Origin: Apium graveolens
Lineage: Eukaryota > Streptophyta > Magnoliopsida > Apiales > Apiaceae
Assembly (NCBI RefSeq): GCF_009905375.1
Contig: NC_133657.1
Coordinates: 65,598,219 to 65,662,218, forward strand
Length of the DNA: 64,000 nt
Direction of reading: 5' to 3'
The first letter of the stretch is position 1; each line of letters starts with the position of its first letter. Under the pieces are notes generated by a model. That model ran no database searches. It worked only from the letters and a program-made list of their open reading frames with translations, and was not told the DNA's origin. Positions 49,006 through 60,700 of this stretch are shown in pieces. A program made the position numbers and the translations under genes.

Positions 49006-49250
49006 TAATCTTTCCTACAAAGACCTTGTGCAAATGTCCCGTCTTGGATTCTTAAGAAAAAATTCGTTCGACACAAGTTTCATGAAGACAACCTTACTTA
49101 ACTACATTCAAATCATCTCAAGGCCTTATATATATAAGTTTTGAAAAACTGCTAACACCAACTAGTATTAAATTACAAGAGTGGACTGGACAACTTAGCA
49201 AATATCACTGATTTTTTTATATTTTTTCATTTTTTTCATTTTTTTGGAAT
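49006..49250. other. junction sequence, unassigned
   Basis: Between the partial LTR and the gypsy fragment. No coding content or clear border; ends in a T-rich tract at 49205-49255. Confidence 0.4.
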
Positions 49251-50416
49251 TTTTTATATAAGTACTACTAAACCCTCCCCCGTACCTAAATCATGCATTG
49301 TCCTCAATGTATGCAAATGAGAGAAAAATGACAAAGTAAAAAGACGAGAATAGCTCATAAGGGCATGACGGAGAATTATGATTACCTATAACATATACAC
49401 AGACTCGCATACACATAATTACTCCCCCATACCTACATTTCACTATGGGAGACTCACACAAAAATATTTATTAACCAATACCAGAACGTGGGAAAACTAC
49501 CTTCATAACAAAATCAACACACATATGAAACTCACCTATAATATTATCCACTAGAGAGATAAGATCATGCATCAAAATAAAACTCATAGCACTAACATCA
49601 GTATGGACCAATTAAACGCTTCTTTATGTTGTTTAAGAAAATTAATGACTTGAAATTCTTGGTTATGAACTTTGTTACTAGAAATAACAACATCATTAGT
49701 TTTATTATCAACTACCAAAGGCTAATTATGAGTGGAAAATAACTGAATATGAACAAGTGTGGGTGGCTCACCAACAGAAGTCTTAACAACAATCTTAGGA
49801 TAAAAAAAACTATCCACAGTCAGTTTTCATGCTCAAAATAAATGGTATTCAATTCCTCAAATATCTCATCACAAGTGAAATTCCAATAAAACTCATGAAA
49901 TTCTTTATTGTTCTCCCACTCACGTGAAACATCTTCCTCAAGAAGAGACTCAATTTCATTATCCTCAAGATTCGATCAAGATACAACCTCATTTATCAAA
50001 TTAACTCCTACAAGTTGTTTAAGAAGCTAATTAGGTTGATTTCCTACATTAAAGATATTCAGGTCTATTAACATATTCCCAAATGTGAGTTTCATCGAAT
50101 CATTTCTATAGTTAATCAAAGGTGGCAAGAAAAGGTCTTCCTAAAATTTTGAGAATTTGATTTTTCAAATTTTTGACTGGTCGGTCTCTAGGACAACAAA
50201 ATCAACGGGGAAGACAAAATCACCAATCGTATTCAACACATCTTCAATTATACTCGTTGGAGTTTTGACAGGACAGACAGCAAACTGTAGAGTAATACTA
50301 GTCTTTTTAAGTTCACCTAAACCCAAGGCTTGATAGACAGATAATGAAAGAAGATTCACACTAGCTCCTAAATCGAGTAAAGCTTTATCAATAAAGGTAT
50401 TACCTATGACACAAGA
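49251..50416 (-). mobile_element. Athila-like gypsy fragment
   Basis: The minus strand of 49273-49320 reads cattgaggacaatgcatga then a G-rich tract, a sequence often seen downstream of pol in Athila/Tat-type gypsy elements. Upstream is protease sequence (50160-50416) followed by a Gag-Pol linker with LLKQLVGVNLINEV and an acidic block near 49900. RT through INT must be deleted between these parts. The fragment is cut at 50416 by the copia LTR. Confidence 0.6.
50120..50416 (-). pseudogene. gypsy protease fragment (Athila-like)
   Basis: Reads SCVIGNTFIDKALLDLGASV, then NLLSLSVYQALGLGELKKTS and IIEDVLNTIGDFVFPVDFVV. D-L-G-A-S is the active site form usual for Athila-like elements. It continues out of frame with LGRPFLAT. 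Truncated at its N-terminus by the copia insertion at 50417 and frameshifted near 50160. Confidence 0.75.
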
Positions 50417-50910
50417 TGTTTCCCAGTAAAGATATAATTGTTTAAGGGGGTTGGATACAATTGTATAAATGTTTCGAACAAGTAATAAAATATAACAACT
50501 TTTTATATTTCTGATAAAAACTGTTACAAAATCCTCTCAAGAAATACTGATGTTCTTGAGAGCTGCTAGGTCGAATGATCCTCTAGTGTGATACACTAAG
50601 TGATGACCTAAACTGTGTTTATATACTACACAGCTACAATAGATTAATCTAAGATATGCATTATCAAAAACTAACTGAAACTGATATATATCTTAAATTA
50701 AACAGATAAAGTCCTATAACTCAGACGTAACATATATCTGCTCCACATTATAAGGACCAGAACAAATCCTCTAATGCTGACTGTCTTCAAATACTAATCT
50801 CATACAAATGCTGATGACATACCAAATCTCGATGGTACATCAGATCCTGATGACATCCGAACAGCCAGATCCTGAGCTTCTTCTGATCATTGAGAATTCA
50901 ATATGTAACA
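50417..50910 (-). repeat. copia 3' LTR (494 bp)
   Basis: Starts tgtttccc on plus and ends atatgtaaca next to the PPT. Shares gagagctgctagg and the TATA context with the LTR at 154-774. Confidence 0.8.
50618..50625 (-). promoter_or_regulatory. LTR TATA box
   Basis: TATATAAA on the minus strand, same surroundings as at 385-392. Confidence 0.55.
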
Positions 50911-50921
50911 ATCTCCCCCAA
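50911..50921 (-). other. polypurine tract
   Basis: TTGGGGGAGAT on the minus strand immediately before the LTR start TGTTACAT. Confidence 0.8.
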
Positions 50922-51151
50922 TTTATGCTTAATATAATGAAGCATAAATTCCATTCTCAATGATGCCAAAACCAATCTACAAAATGTACAAGAAGTAAAG
51001 CTTACTTCAGTATCTTCAGATAACTGACAGTTGTTCCAAGAAAGTTCTTCAATCTTTCTTCCTCCTTGTCTTGTAGGACTTTAACAAGCTTTTTCTTCAA
51101 CTCTTTCTTCTCTTCAGTGTCTTCTCCAAGCTGATAGATAGCTGATCTTCA

Positions 51152-54100
51152 TTAAGAAATTGAGCTTTTTCTTATCTCAAGATCACCAATCAACATGAAG
51201 CTTAAACTGCCATCTTCATGATCAGGACTGAAGGATAACTGAGGACTGTTGAGAAAAACTTGTAGCACTGCAGCTCCCTTTTTCATCTGCATTTCTTGAC
51301 CAGTATAAGTTTTGTACTCAGGAACATAATCACCATTGTATTTATCATCTTTTGTCATAACTCTTCTTCTGATGACTTCAAGTATCATAGAAGACCAGTT
51401 TCTGGTGACACTATTCTCAACTCTAAGAAGATAGCGAATGTATTTCAATTCTTTCACAGTTTTCATTAAGAGTTACTGTAATGTACAGCTTTTTACTTTA
51501 CCATCTCTGGAAAAGTACAGAATCTCTTCTCTGACATCATTTTCATTTATCTTTCTATAAACAATCTTCACAGCTTCAACTTTCTCAAGATGTGAAGGAG
51601 AAATTCTTTCACCAAGATTTTCTGTCAGAGTATCTGTATCCAGCAGTTCAGATTCTAAGATCTCCATACTGGAATGACCAATGCCTCCTCTAGTTTGAGA
51701 TTTGATAAGTTTTAGTTTTTCATTGTAAACCACCCAAGAAGGCTTCTTGATGGACTTATCAACATCTTCATGTTCGGAGATAGAATCTCTTAACCCAGCT
51801 GACACAAATTCAACATGCTTGAACCCTTTAGAATAATTGAATACATGGATGTCTTTCCATCTTCTATTCTTCTTGCCGAGAGTAGCATAGTTTGAAGACA
51901 AATCATCAGTCTTCCCTTCTGCTTTATGCCATAGCTCCCTCTATGATTTTAAAACTCTCTGCAAATATTCTTTGCATGCTTGATCAGCTTTCCTTCTATC
52001 AATCTTTTCTTTTTCATCAGCCTCTAAAATATGATGAGTGATTACTAGAGAAGGAGCTGACTCATTTAATGTTTTGATCACTTTTTCATTAGAGTTAAAA
52101 TCGGTTATCAGGTTCACAGCATCAAGATCTGCTTTTACCTCAGGATTTGTGTCTACATCAGGAGTTACATTCTGATTTGCTGTATCAGCTTGATCAATGT
52201 CAGTGGCTGATCTTTTCTTCCTCGGTATAATCAACACTTCTGGCTTCTGAACTTCTTTATCTTCTTCATTTCCTTGTACAGGAACATAACCTTCTCTGGA
52301 TAGAAAATTCAGGAAAGTAGAGTTGAATGCAGTCACTTGACTTGATCCAGAAGTTCTTCCACCTCTTCTTCTTCCTCTTCCTTTTGCTCTTGCAGATCTA
52401 CCACCTCTTTTTCCTCTTCCTTTAGAAGTGTTAGCTTCAGCTTCAATTTGAGCCAAAAGCTCCTTTTATTGCATAACTACTTCTTCAGGTGTTAGATCAG
52501 GAAATTCTTCAGCTATATACCCAAGAGCACTCATAACATTCTTTTTCTCAAACTTCTTGTCTTTTTAGTACAAGACAATCTCTTCACCTGTTTCCTTATG
52601 TCTGTAAGGAAAAAACATCCATTTAGCTTCTGCTAAATTTGAGATTGTAATATCATCATCCTCATGAGCACCAGCAGTAGTGTTGTTCTTGGCTTTATAA
52701 GCACCAGTAGACTTCCTTTGTCCTAAAGGATCATTCTTCTTGGAATGTTAAAGTTGTTGAGCAGTAGAAGCAATTTGAACATCTGTAACTGGATTATTCT
52801 TATGACCATCATCATCAATATCTTTATCATGTGTCTGAATAAAATCTGGTGTACATTTTGTAGCAACTATCTTCTCCCCCTTTTTGGCATTAGTATTTGA
52901 AAGAAGAGAAAACAGAGCATCCAGTTTGTCACCTATAGAAGAAACTTTATTTTCTAATGAGGAAAGTCTAGAGGCCATGCTGTCTTGAGATTTAACAACA
53001 TCTTTGATGGTATTTTTCACACTTTTGATTTCAGCTGAGTTATGTGTGAAGCAAAAATCCATCAATTTTCTTTTTGACATCAGCATGAGACTTCTTCATT
53101 TCATCAAGATCAAAGTGAATTCCTTTAACAAAAATAGTTGTGGCCTTAAGATGTAACTTCAGATCAGGAGTTAGAATTTCATCATAAGCATGATGAATAT
53201 GTTGCAAGCTAACAACAGATGAGATAGAAGAATTTACAAGTCTCCATTTATAATCCCATTCTGTCTGTCTGAAATGCTCAGCATCAACATTATAATAAGA
53301 AGGATGGTCAGTGAAGTGCGAAGAAGAACCAACATTGGACTTCTTAGATGCATCAATCGCAGACTTAAGCTGAGCGGTATCAAAATCATCATCATCACTA
53401 TCATTTTCAGAGTCAGACAAGCCATCAGAAGAATGTGTAGAATCAGGAAGAATTTCCTTTCCTTTATCCAGATTCTTTGCAAGAGATGCATGTGGCCGAT
53501 GGGATCCTGAAATAGAAACATGGTAACACCTAAATCTCTCTGTTCTTTTTAAGTGATCTCATCACTTCTCACATAATATATTACTTTTAAGAGTAATATT
53601 ATTCTCACAGATGAAACTTTATAAGTAAAGAAAAACGTATAAGATTCTTGTCTCAAAACTACCTCTCCTTTTGCCAGTACAGGAGACTGCCACTCAATTT
53701 TTTTTTTATATCTGATATTTTCACATAGTCTCTAAGAAAGGCTCAATCATACATATAGCAAAGAAATAAGAGATGTCTGAGAAGAGTTGTATGCTTGTCA
53801 TATAAATAGAGGCAACTTCAAGGAAGAGACTATTTATAATCATACAAACATGAGAATATATGAGAAGTTAGCAATACCTGAAGGTGATTCCTCAAGTGGA
53901 AGTGATGAAAGTGGAGGAACAAACAGCACATGAGGATGCTTTTTCAAACTAGAAACTAGTAATGGATCATCAATTGTAGCTAGTGCAGTTGAAAGATGTT
54001 TCTCAGTAGGAGCTGATGTATCATCAGGATTTGATCTGTCAGGAGAAGTTGAAAGACCAGCCTCAGTACTTTGAACTGATGGTTCTTGTGGAGTCTGAGA

Positions 54101-55725
54101 TATGTGAGCTGCTTCAACAATGCTTGGTGAAGATTCTTGTGTGCTCTTCTCAAAAATAGGATCATCAATGATTGCATCCACCCGTGATAGTATCTTCTGA
54201 TGAGTTTGCTTTTCCTGGAGTAGTCGAACAGAGTCAGCAAAAAGATCACTCTGAGCAATATTAACAATGATCTGTGCAGCCTCATTGTCTACATCTTCCC
54301 TTTGAGAAGATGGTTCTTGTGTGACTGGATGTATTAGAGTTGCTAAATCCCTTTTGAGACCTAGGTTCTTGTGTACTAACATCCTTGTCAAGAGACTAAG
54401 TCTTCTTCTTCTTTCTCATGTATCCAACTACTTCTTCACTTCTTCTTTTCAACTGGCTCTTTACAGTTTTCTTGTGTTCAGCAGTTGCTTCAATTACTGG
54501 AAGCTTGTCAAGCAGAGCACTAGCATCAGTAGTTGGCTCCTTAATTCCAGTAGTGTCAATCAAGTCATCAGGATTTTAATCAATGGACTTCTTGATTTTT
54601 GACAGGGACCCTATTGGTATATGATCATCTGATTCAGAATCTTCTTGAAGGATCAGTCTTCTTTTCCTGATTGGAAAGCAGTCTTCTTTCTTCTCACTCT
54701 AACTCAGTGAGACTTGTTTAGCTTTCTGTCCAGAAGTGACAGATTTCTTAAACAGCCTTTTCTTTGTTACAACTGATGTCTTTTGAGAGACAACAGAGGA
54801 GGATAATTTAGAGGCTTGTAGTGTTTGCTGTTTGGAAGAAGAATTGCTTGGGTTAGAAACAAGATGGGTGATTTCTTGAGTTTTAGCATCAGGAACTGTG
54901 ACAGAGGTGCCGGCATCAGGATTTGCAGGCACTTGTGTAGGAGTAGGTCTATTACTTAACAGAACTTGCCTGACCTCTCTAGGAAGAAAGGGTGGTCCTG
55001 AAAATTTATTCTTTTCATCCCTTTTAATATGATCAGTGATTGCTTTTTCAGAAATTTGAAAAATAGGGAGTAATTCATCATCATCAAACATAACATTAGG
55101 GCATAGAAAATTGAAAATTAGTTGTAAAAACCTAGTATACCCTATTACTCCTGAAGCATCTGCTCTCCTAGCAGTTATGAACTGTAATATAGTATTACCA
55201 TAATCAAAATTACCAGAGTAAAGAAGAGAGTACCCAATTCTCAGGGAAGTGGATGGAAGAGCATCAAAGTTTGTTGTCTTATTCAAGAAACATATACTGA
55301 TGCAGTCAAAGAAAAAGTTCCACTCTCTTTTCAGTTTGGTCCTGGCCAGTTGTCCTGAGCATGTCAAACAGTTGCTCAGTGGTATGAGTATCAGGAGCAC
55401 CATCAAGAGCAGGCAATCTCAAGGCTTGAAGTAGAATGTCAGCATCAACTTCATGTCTTTGGTCCTTATACTCAAAGGAAAAGCCAGTATGTGTTGGATT
55501 TACCACAGATGTGTTCCAGACCTGCATGACAGCCATGTATGATACCTTAATAGGATTTTTGAGAGCATACCCAATTGGACATAGAAGAAGAAAATCCTGA
55601 ATATCATGAAAAGATGATGGTAGCTGCTGATGTGTAAGCAGAGCTAAGTAATTGTTAGTACCAAATCTGTTTCCATGAATGATTGTGGTTTGACTGAAGA
55701 GTGGTGAAACTTCAGAAGTTGTCAT
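51152..55725 (-). pseudogene. long extra 3' ORF of the SIRE-like element (function unknown)
   Basis: Likely start MTTSEVSPLFSQ at 55725, stop at 51152; about 1,400 codons if spliced. The N-terminal region is compact and hydrophobic/aromatic (DIQDFLLLCPIGYALKNPI; after a frameshift near 55330 NFFFDCISICFLNKTTNFDA and RFLQLIFNFLCPN). A long Ser/Thr/Pro-rich part follows (54990-53880), then an intron (53877-53507). Next come an acidic segment (SDSENDSDDDDFD, 53420), a coiled coil (MASRLSSLENKVSSIGDKL, 52980), a basic Arg/Gly patch (GKRGGRSARAKGRGRRRGGR, 52415) and a charged C-terminal part. No signal peptide or membrane segment is evident, so an envelope role is not supported. Stops near 54699, 54580, 52567, 52468, 51938 and 51475, plus frameshifts near 55330 and 53060, disable it. 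Confidence 0.65.
53507..53877 (-). other. probable intron in the extra ORF
   Basis: On the minus strand, CTTCAG then GTATTGC at 53877 and a pyrimidine-rich end TTTCTATTTCAG at 53507. Removing 371 bp joins PSG to SHRPHASLAKNL in the same frame (phase 1). The segment itself has stops in all frames. Confidence 0.6.
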
Positions 55726-56497
55726 GATGTGAATAGCTTGTGAGAGACAGTAAATGTGAGATGTGCGCAGTGAAACTATGTGTATGATGAATTGTGTCAT
55801 AAAATTTCTTCTGGTTTTATAGCTTCACTATTCAGAAATATGTATAACACACTCGTATAAAGAAGGTAACCTAGCGAATTTGACTTCGAACAGGAAACAA
55901 ATACCGAGTAATTGAGTTTGACGGTGTAGGAAATTACGGAAGTAAATACAAAATACATACAGTTATATCAAGACACAACCGTAGAAATTTGTTTATCTGA
56001 TAATCCACCATTAATCATTAATTTAGTGAGACACTTAATTATAACAATAAAGCTTACTCAGAGATTGATTAACACTAATAATCTGAATTAGAACGTGCTA
56101 ACCTGTCATCAGGATTTGAGACCTTTCTTCTGTCAGGATTTGACTAACTCAGGATATGTCGATTCAAATTCAACATTTGTTTATCAAAGCATCACAAATT
56201 ATTAGCAATCACAATTTTAATCAAGAAAATCATCACGAAATACAATTCAAGTAGATGAAGTAAAGATTAACAGGCTTCAATGAAAACATTCACATGCATA
56301 TAATACGAGATAAACAAAGACTAAATCTTGCAATCAAAAGAAATTTCATTAATATATCAAAAGAGCACATTTCATGAAATTTGTAGATTACATGCAAAAG
56401 ATTACAAGATAGACCTAGTCTAAGATGGTGAACATCAATAGCCTTGGTCTAAGAAGCCTGACAAAGCTGATGGTGAAGAAAAATGGATGGAGGATAT

Positions 56498-56740
56498 TTA
56501 ATTCTTCTTCTTCCTATTTTCAGCAAAGAGAATAACAAGACGAATGATTTTCTCCTTCTGTTTAAGATTGTGGAGATGAAATTCTCTTTGGAAAAATAGA
56601 AGATCATTTTTGATGTTGTCTGGAAGTTGAATCCAGATGTCGTATGGAATGTCGTTGATGGGATATGAAGTCTGGATTCCATTTTGAAAAATGGTCACAG
56701 TACTTGTGCCATAGTAGTAAAACCAGCTGGGGTTTGCCAT
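56498..56740 (-). CDS. 80-codon ORF between RNase H and the extra ORF
   Basis: Starts MANPSWFYYYGTSTVTIFQN and ends RLVILFAENRKKKN. It lies in pol sense, about 320 bp after the RNase H stop and about 770 bp before the extra ORF start. The aromatic-rich N-terminus and Lys-rich end give no family match I recognise. It could be an independent small gene, a detached first exon of the extra ORF, or chance. No stop interrupts it, unlike its neighbours. Confidence 0.4.
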   Translation of the reverse strand: MANPSWFYYYGTSTVTIFQNGIQTSYPINDIPYDIWIQLPDNIKNDLLFFQREFHLHNLKQKEKIIRLVILFAENRKKKN

Positions 56741-57061
56741 TGTTTGATAGAAATAAAAAGATGTGTTTTTACTAAAGGATGAGCAGTCATTTAAATAACC
56801 AAGAGAATATCAAGAGACTAAGAGACTGAAGAGTTAACTTAATGAATTAACCAAAAGATTTCTTTTTAAGGCGCGTATCCCTAGACCGATGTGTAATGAT
56901 GACAATGATATATTTATTCGGACACGCACAATTAGCAAATAAATTCACTTAATTTATCATGCATATAAAATAGAATACATCAAATATTTCTGGCTTAATA
57001 TCTAAGAACACAACATTTAGGACACATCAGGATTTGATCAAATATAAATTGAAATAAAAAT

Positions 57062-57772
57062 TTACTTATCCCAATTAACCATACCAAGTTCAGTCACAAG
57101 CTTTGTAAATGTTTCTTCAGGTAATGGCTTTGTGAAGATATCAGCCAGCTGCTGATCAGTAGGAACAAAATGAAGCTCTATGGTTCCTTCCATGACATGC
57201 TCTCTTATGAAGTGATATCTGATACTGATGTGCTTTGTAAGAGAGTGTTGCACCGGATTTCCTATCATAGCAATAGCACTTTGATTATCACAATAAATAA
57301 GAATTTTTGACAATGATAATCCATAGTCCATGAGCTGATTTCTCATCCATAACAACTGAGCAAAGCAACTCCCAGCTACAATATATTCAGCCTCAGCAGT
57401 TGAAGTAGAAATAGATTTATGCTTCTTGCTGAACCATGAGACTAATCTGCCTCCCAAGAACTGACAGCTTCCTGATGTACTTTTCCTGTCTATTTTGCAT
57501 CCAGCAAAATCAGCATCTGAATAACCATATAATGTAAAATCAGCTTATCTTGCATACCGAAGTCCAAGAGAAACAGTACGCTTGAGGTATCTGAAAATTC
57601 TCTTTACTGCAATAAGATGTGGCTCCCTTGGATTTTCCAGAAATCTTGCACACAAACAAGTGGCAAACATAATGTCTGGCCTGCTAGCAGTTAGGTATAA
57701 CAAAGATCCAATCATACCTCTGTAGGTTGTCACATCTATTGTTGTACCTTCATTTGGATCAAGTTTTGTAGC
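57062..57772 (-). pseudogene. copia reverse transcriptase C-terminus and RNase H
   Basis: Reads TTYRGMIGSLLYLTASRPDI and RFLENPREPHLIAVKRIFRY (RT end), a stop near 57543, then GYSDADFAGCKIDRKSTSGS and CQFLGGRLVSWFSKKHKSIS. RNase H has STAEAEYIVAGSCFAQLLWM, YCDNQSAIAMIGNPVQHS, KHISIRYHFIREHV and QLADIFTKPLPEETF and ends NWDK with a stop at 57062. The DNQSAI and TKPLP motifs are typical of Ty1/copia. The N-terminal part of RT is cut away by the LTR at 57773. Confidence 0.88.
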
Positions 57773-60700
57773 TATAATAACCCCAATTTTTTTTTGAAAT
57801 TTTTGAAACCCTGATGAATAGTAACTTTTGCTGATGATGCTGATTAAGGAAAATTATCAGACCACACTATATAGGAGTACTGTTATGGAAATTCTAAGAT
57901 CGTATTAGTATTCCATAAAGTAAATAAGTGTATGTAAAGATCGTCAGAATCCAAATTCGAACACTTTGATTTTCCCAAAAATCCATCAGATACCGAAAGA
58001 ATTGAGTATAAGGTAATATTGTTAAAATGATTTAAATTCAAGAATTATAAGAGGGGATCATAAAAGGAATATAAAATATTGAGAAAGGGTAGGGGAACCC
58101 AAGTAATAAGATCCCGGATATGATCCCTCAAACGGATAACTATAACGAAAGTTAAGCGAACCATAAAATGGATACGCGACCAAGAGACAAGCTTGTACAA
58201 GCATCCAAGGTATTATGACATCATCAAACCACAATACAAAGGCATGTGGCAAATGGATGACATAAGGAAGATGATATAAGCATGACATGTGGGTAGATTT
58301 TGTAGGTTGATTACTAGCCAAGCATTATTAACCATGGTAAAAAGGTTAAAATCAATTCCTAAGTCAAAAGAAGAAGCAACCAAGCAAACACATTCATTTC
58401 TCTCCCCCCCCCCATCTCCTTGCTCACGGCTTTTTGAAGAAAAGCAAGGAAGAAAAATTCCAAAACCCAAGCTCCATTTAATCATAATTCAAGAGGTTTG
58501 TTTCTTTAGCTTCCATTATTTATAACTTAGATGAGCCATAAGTTTAAGCTCAAGATTCCATGTTTAACATAGCTAATCAATTCATCAAAGTTCTTGGTGA
58601 ATAGTTTTTTCAAGAAACTAACTTTGTGTTTTCTTATGTTTTCTTCAAGATCCAAGCTTAGTAGAGATAGTTAGTGGTTATTTAAGGCTTCCTAAGTGAT
58701 TCTCCACTCTTAGAGGAAGGTATAACTTCTCAAACCCTTAGTCTTAAGTTTTGATGGTTTGGATTTCATAATGTTTAGATGATGGGTTAGTGTAATGCGT
58801 AAGTACTCATGTTTAGAGCTTTGTTTAGTAAGTGGTTTTGTTGATTTTGGAGTTAGGAATGATACTTGTTGGATTTGATGTTCTTGGTCACATTTTGACT
58901 TGGTTTAGATGAATAAGTTGAGATCTTGAGTTATAGTTAAATGATCTTGTATTGTGGTTGAATGATGGTGTAATGGTGTTGATTGGTGGTGGTTTGATAT
59001 TGAATTGATTGGGTAAAAATTTGGGAATTGCTAAGTTATAGTCGTCGTAATGCCCAATTTTCCTTAGACTGTTTTGTGCTTAACTTTTGCACCCGAACTC
59101 TCACTTCCATGAACTGACCATTACCATGTTTAGATAGATCATGTTACGAGCTTCGTTTTGATATGTGGTTCGCTTGAATCCGATGTACGGTTTAGGAGAA
59201 ACGACTGTTTTAAGTAACGGCATTATGCGAACGAACCATTACCCCTCGCCTTACTTTGAAACCTTGGTTAAGGCCCTTAAATGACTAATTGGAGTATGAA
59301 ACAATTATATAAATTGGATTAGGCAGTTGGTAGAGTACTCGCGAAAGAATCGTCTTAAAATTCTTAATGGTTAATTTATTAAAAATGGTGGAGCCGAGGG
59401 TACTCGAACGACTTATGTGATTCGTTAAGCGTAGAAGTGACCATAAGCGAACGTTAGGGTTCAATTGGTTAAAGTCTAGTTTCTTAAGTGACCGGGGTTT
59501 AATTCTGACTTATGTTGTTGTTCATAGGTTATCGGACCCACTCTAAGCTTAAGCCTATCCGGGAACACTCAGGCAAGTTTTCTACCCGTTATATTGTTGT
59601 TGTGATGTATATATGTATATGCATTATCTTGTGATAAGTGCATGGTTATTATTAGCAAAGTCTTGCGATATATTGGAGCATGTGATATGATATTTATATG
59701 CATGCATGTTTCAAAATCTTGATATCTAATTGTTGATTTAAATGCTTATAAGTTGCATAATACCTGTGCTAGAGATAAGTAGTAGTTGCGTATACCCTTA
59801 GTATAGGGGACCCAAAGGTGAACATTTTTCTAAACTGGGAGTCGATGTTCCCGAGTATAGTATATGTATATATATATAAATAGTTTTCAAAACTATTAAT
59901 CGAATAAATTTTATTCGATATTTTTATTTTATTTAATGAATATTATTTTGAATATTCATTCGAGGACTTATGACTCCGCTCATTTTATTTAATGAATATT
60001 ATTTTGAATATTCATTCGAGGACTTATGACTCCGCTCATTTTATTTAATGAATATTATTTTGAATATTAATTCGAGGACTTTTGACTCCGCTTATTTTAT
60101 TAAATAATATTCTTTATTTTATTAAAGAATAATGTTTCGATAATCAAACTTATTTTTGATTATTTAAATAAAGATCGTACTTTCGTATAAGTATATCTTT
60201 GGTTATTTATTATTCATTTCAAGTATAAGTTTTAAAACTTCTACTTCAATTATTTTTATAAGGATTATCCTTGTGGGAATATTATTTAAATAATAATATT
60301 CAGATATTCTCCAACATATCGGGACTGATTTATTTTATTAAATCAGCATTACTCTAAACATTCTTTAAAATGTTTTCGAGTCTTCAAAATGATTTTAAAA
60401 GTTAGAGCGGATCCCAAAACTCATTTTTAGATTTAAGATCTTCCTTTCGAAGGGGATTTTAAATACTCGCTCAAAACCTGAGGGATCCGGCTCTGTGGTG
60501 TATTTTATGTTTGCAACGAGGTTGCTGTTTTGAGAAAACATTTTGATTACTTGCCCAACGTTCGGGAAGTAAGTCCATCTATTTGAGTCGGCATAAGCAA
60601 CATGGGCTCAGTGGGCGTCCAAGAAAGTGTAAGTGGCTCAATGGGAGTCCATCAATGCATAAGTGGCTGAGTGGCAGTCCAGCAGAGGTCCTAATGCGGC

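Noticed and set aside
53980..54285. 101-codon minus frame rich in Leu and His
   Set aside because: Alternative frame of the copia extra ORF; the other frame keeps domain continuity across the intron.
51152..55725. Envelope glycoprotein
   Set aside because: No signal peptide, membrane segment or cysteine pattern visible, although SIRE 3' ORFs are often called envelope-like.
58213..58525. Overlapping frames of 78-90 codons on both strands
   Set aside because: In the leader part of the family B LTR; matches the opposite-strand LTR and has no protein features.
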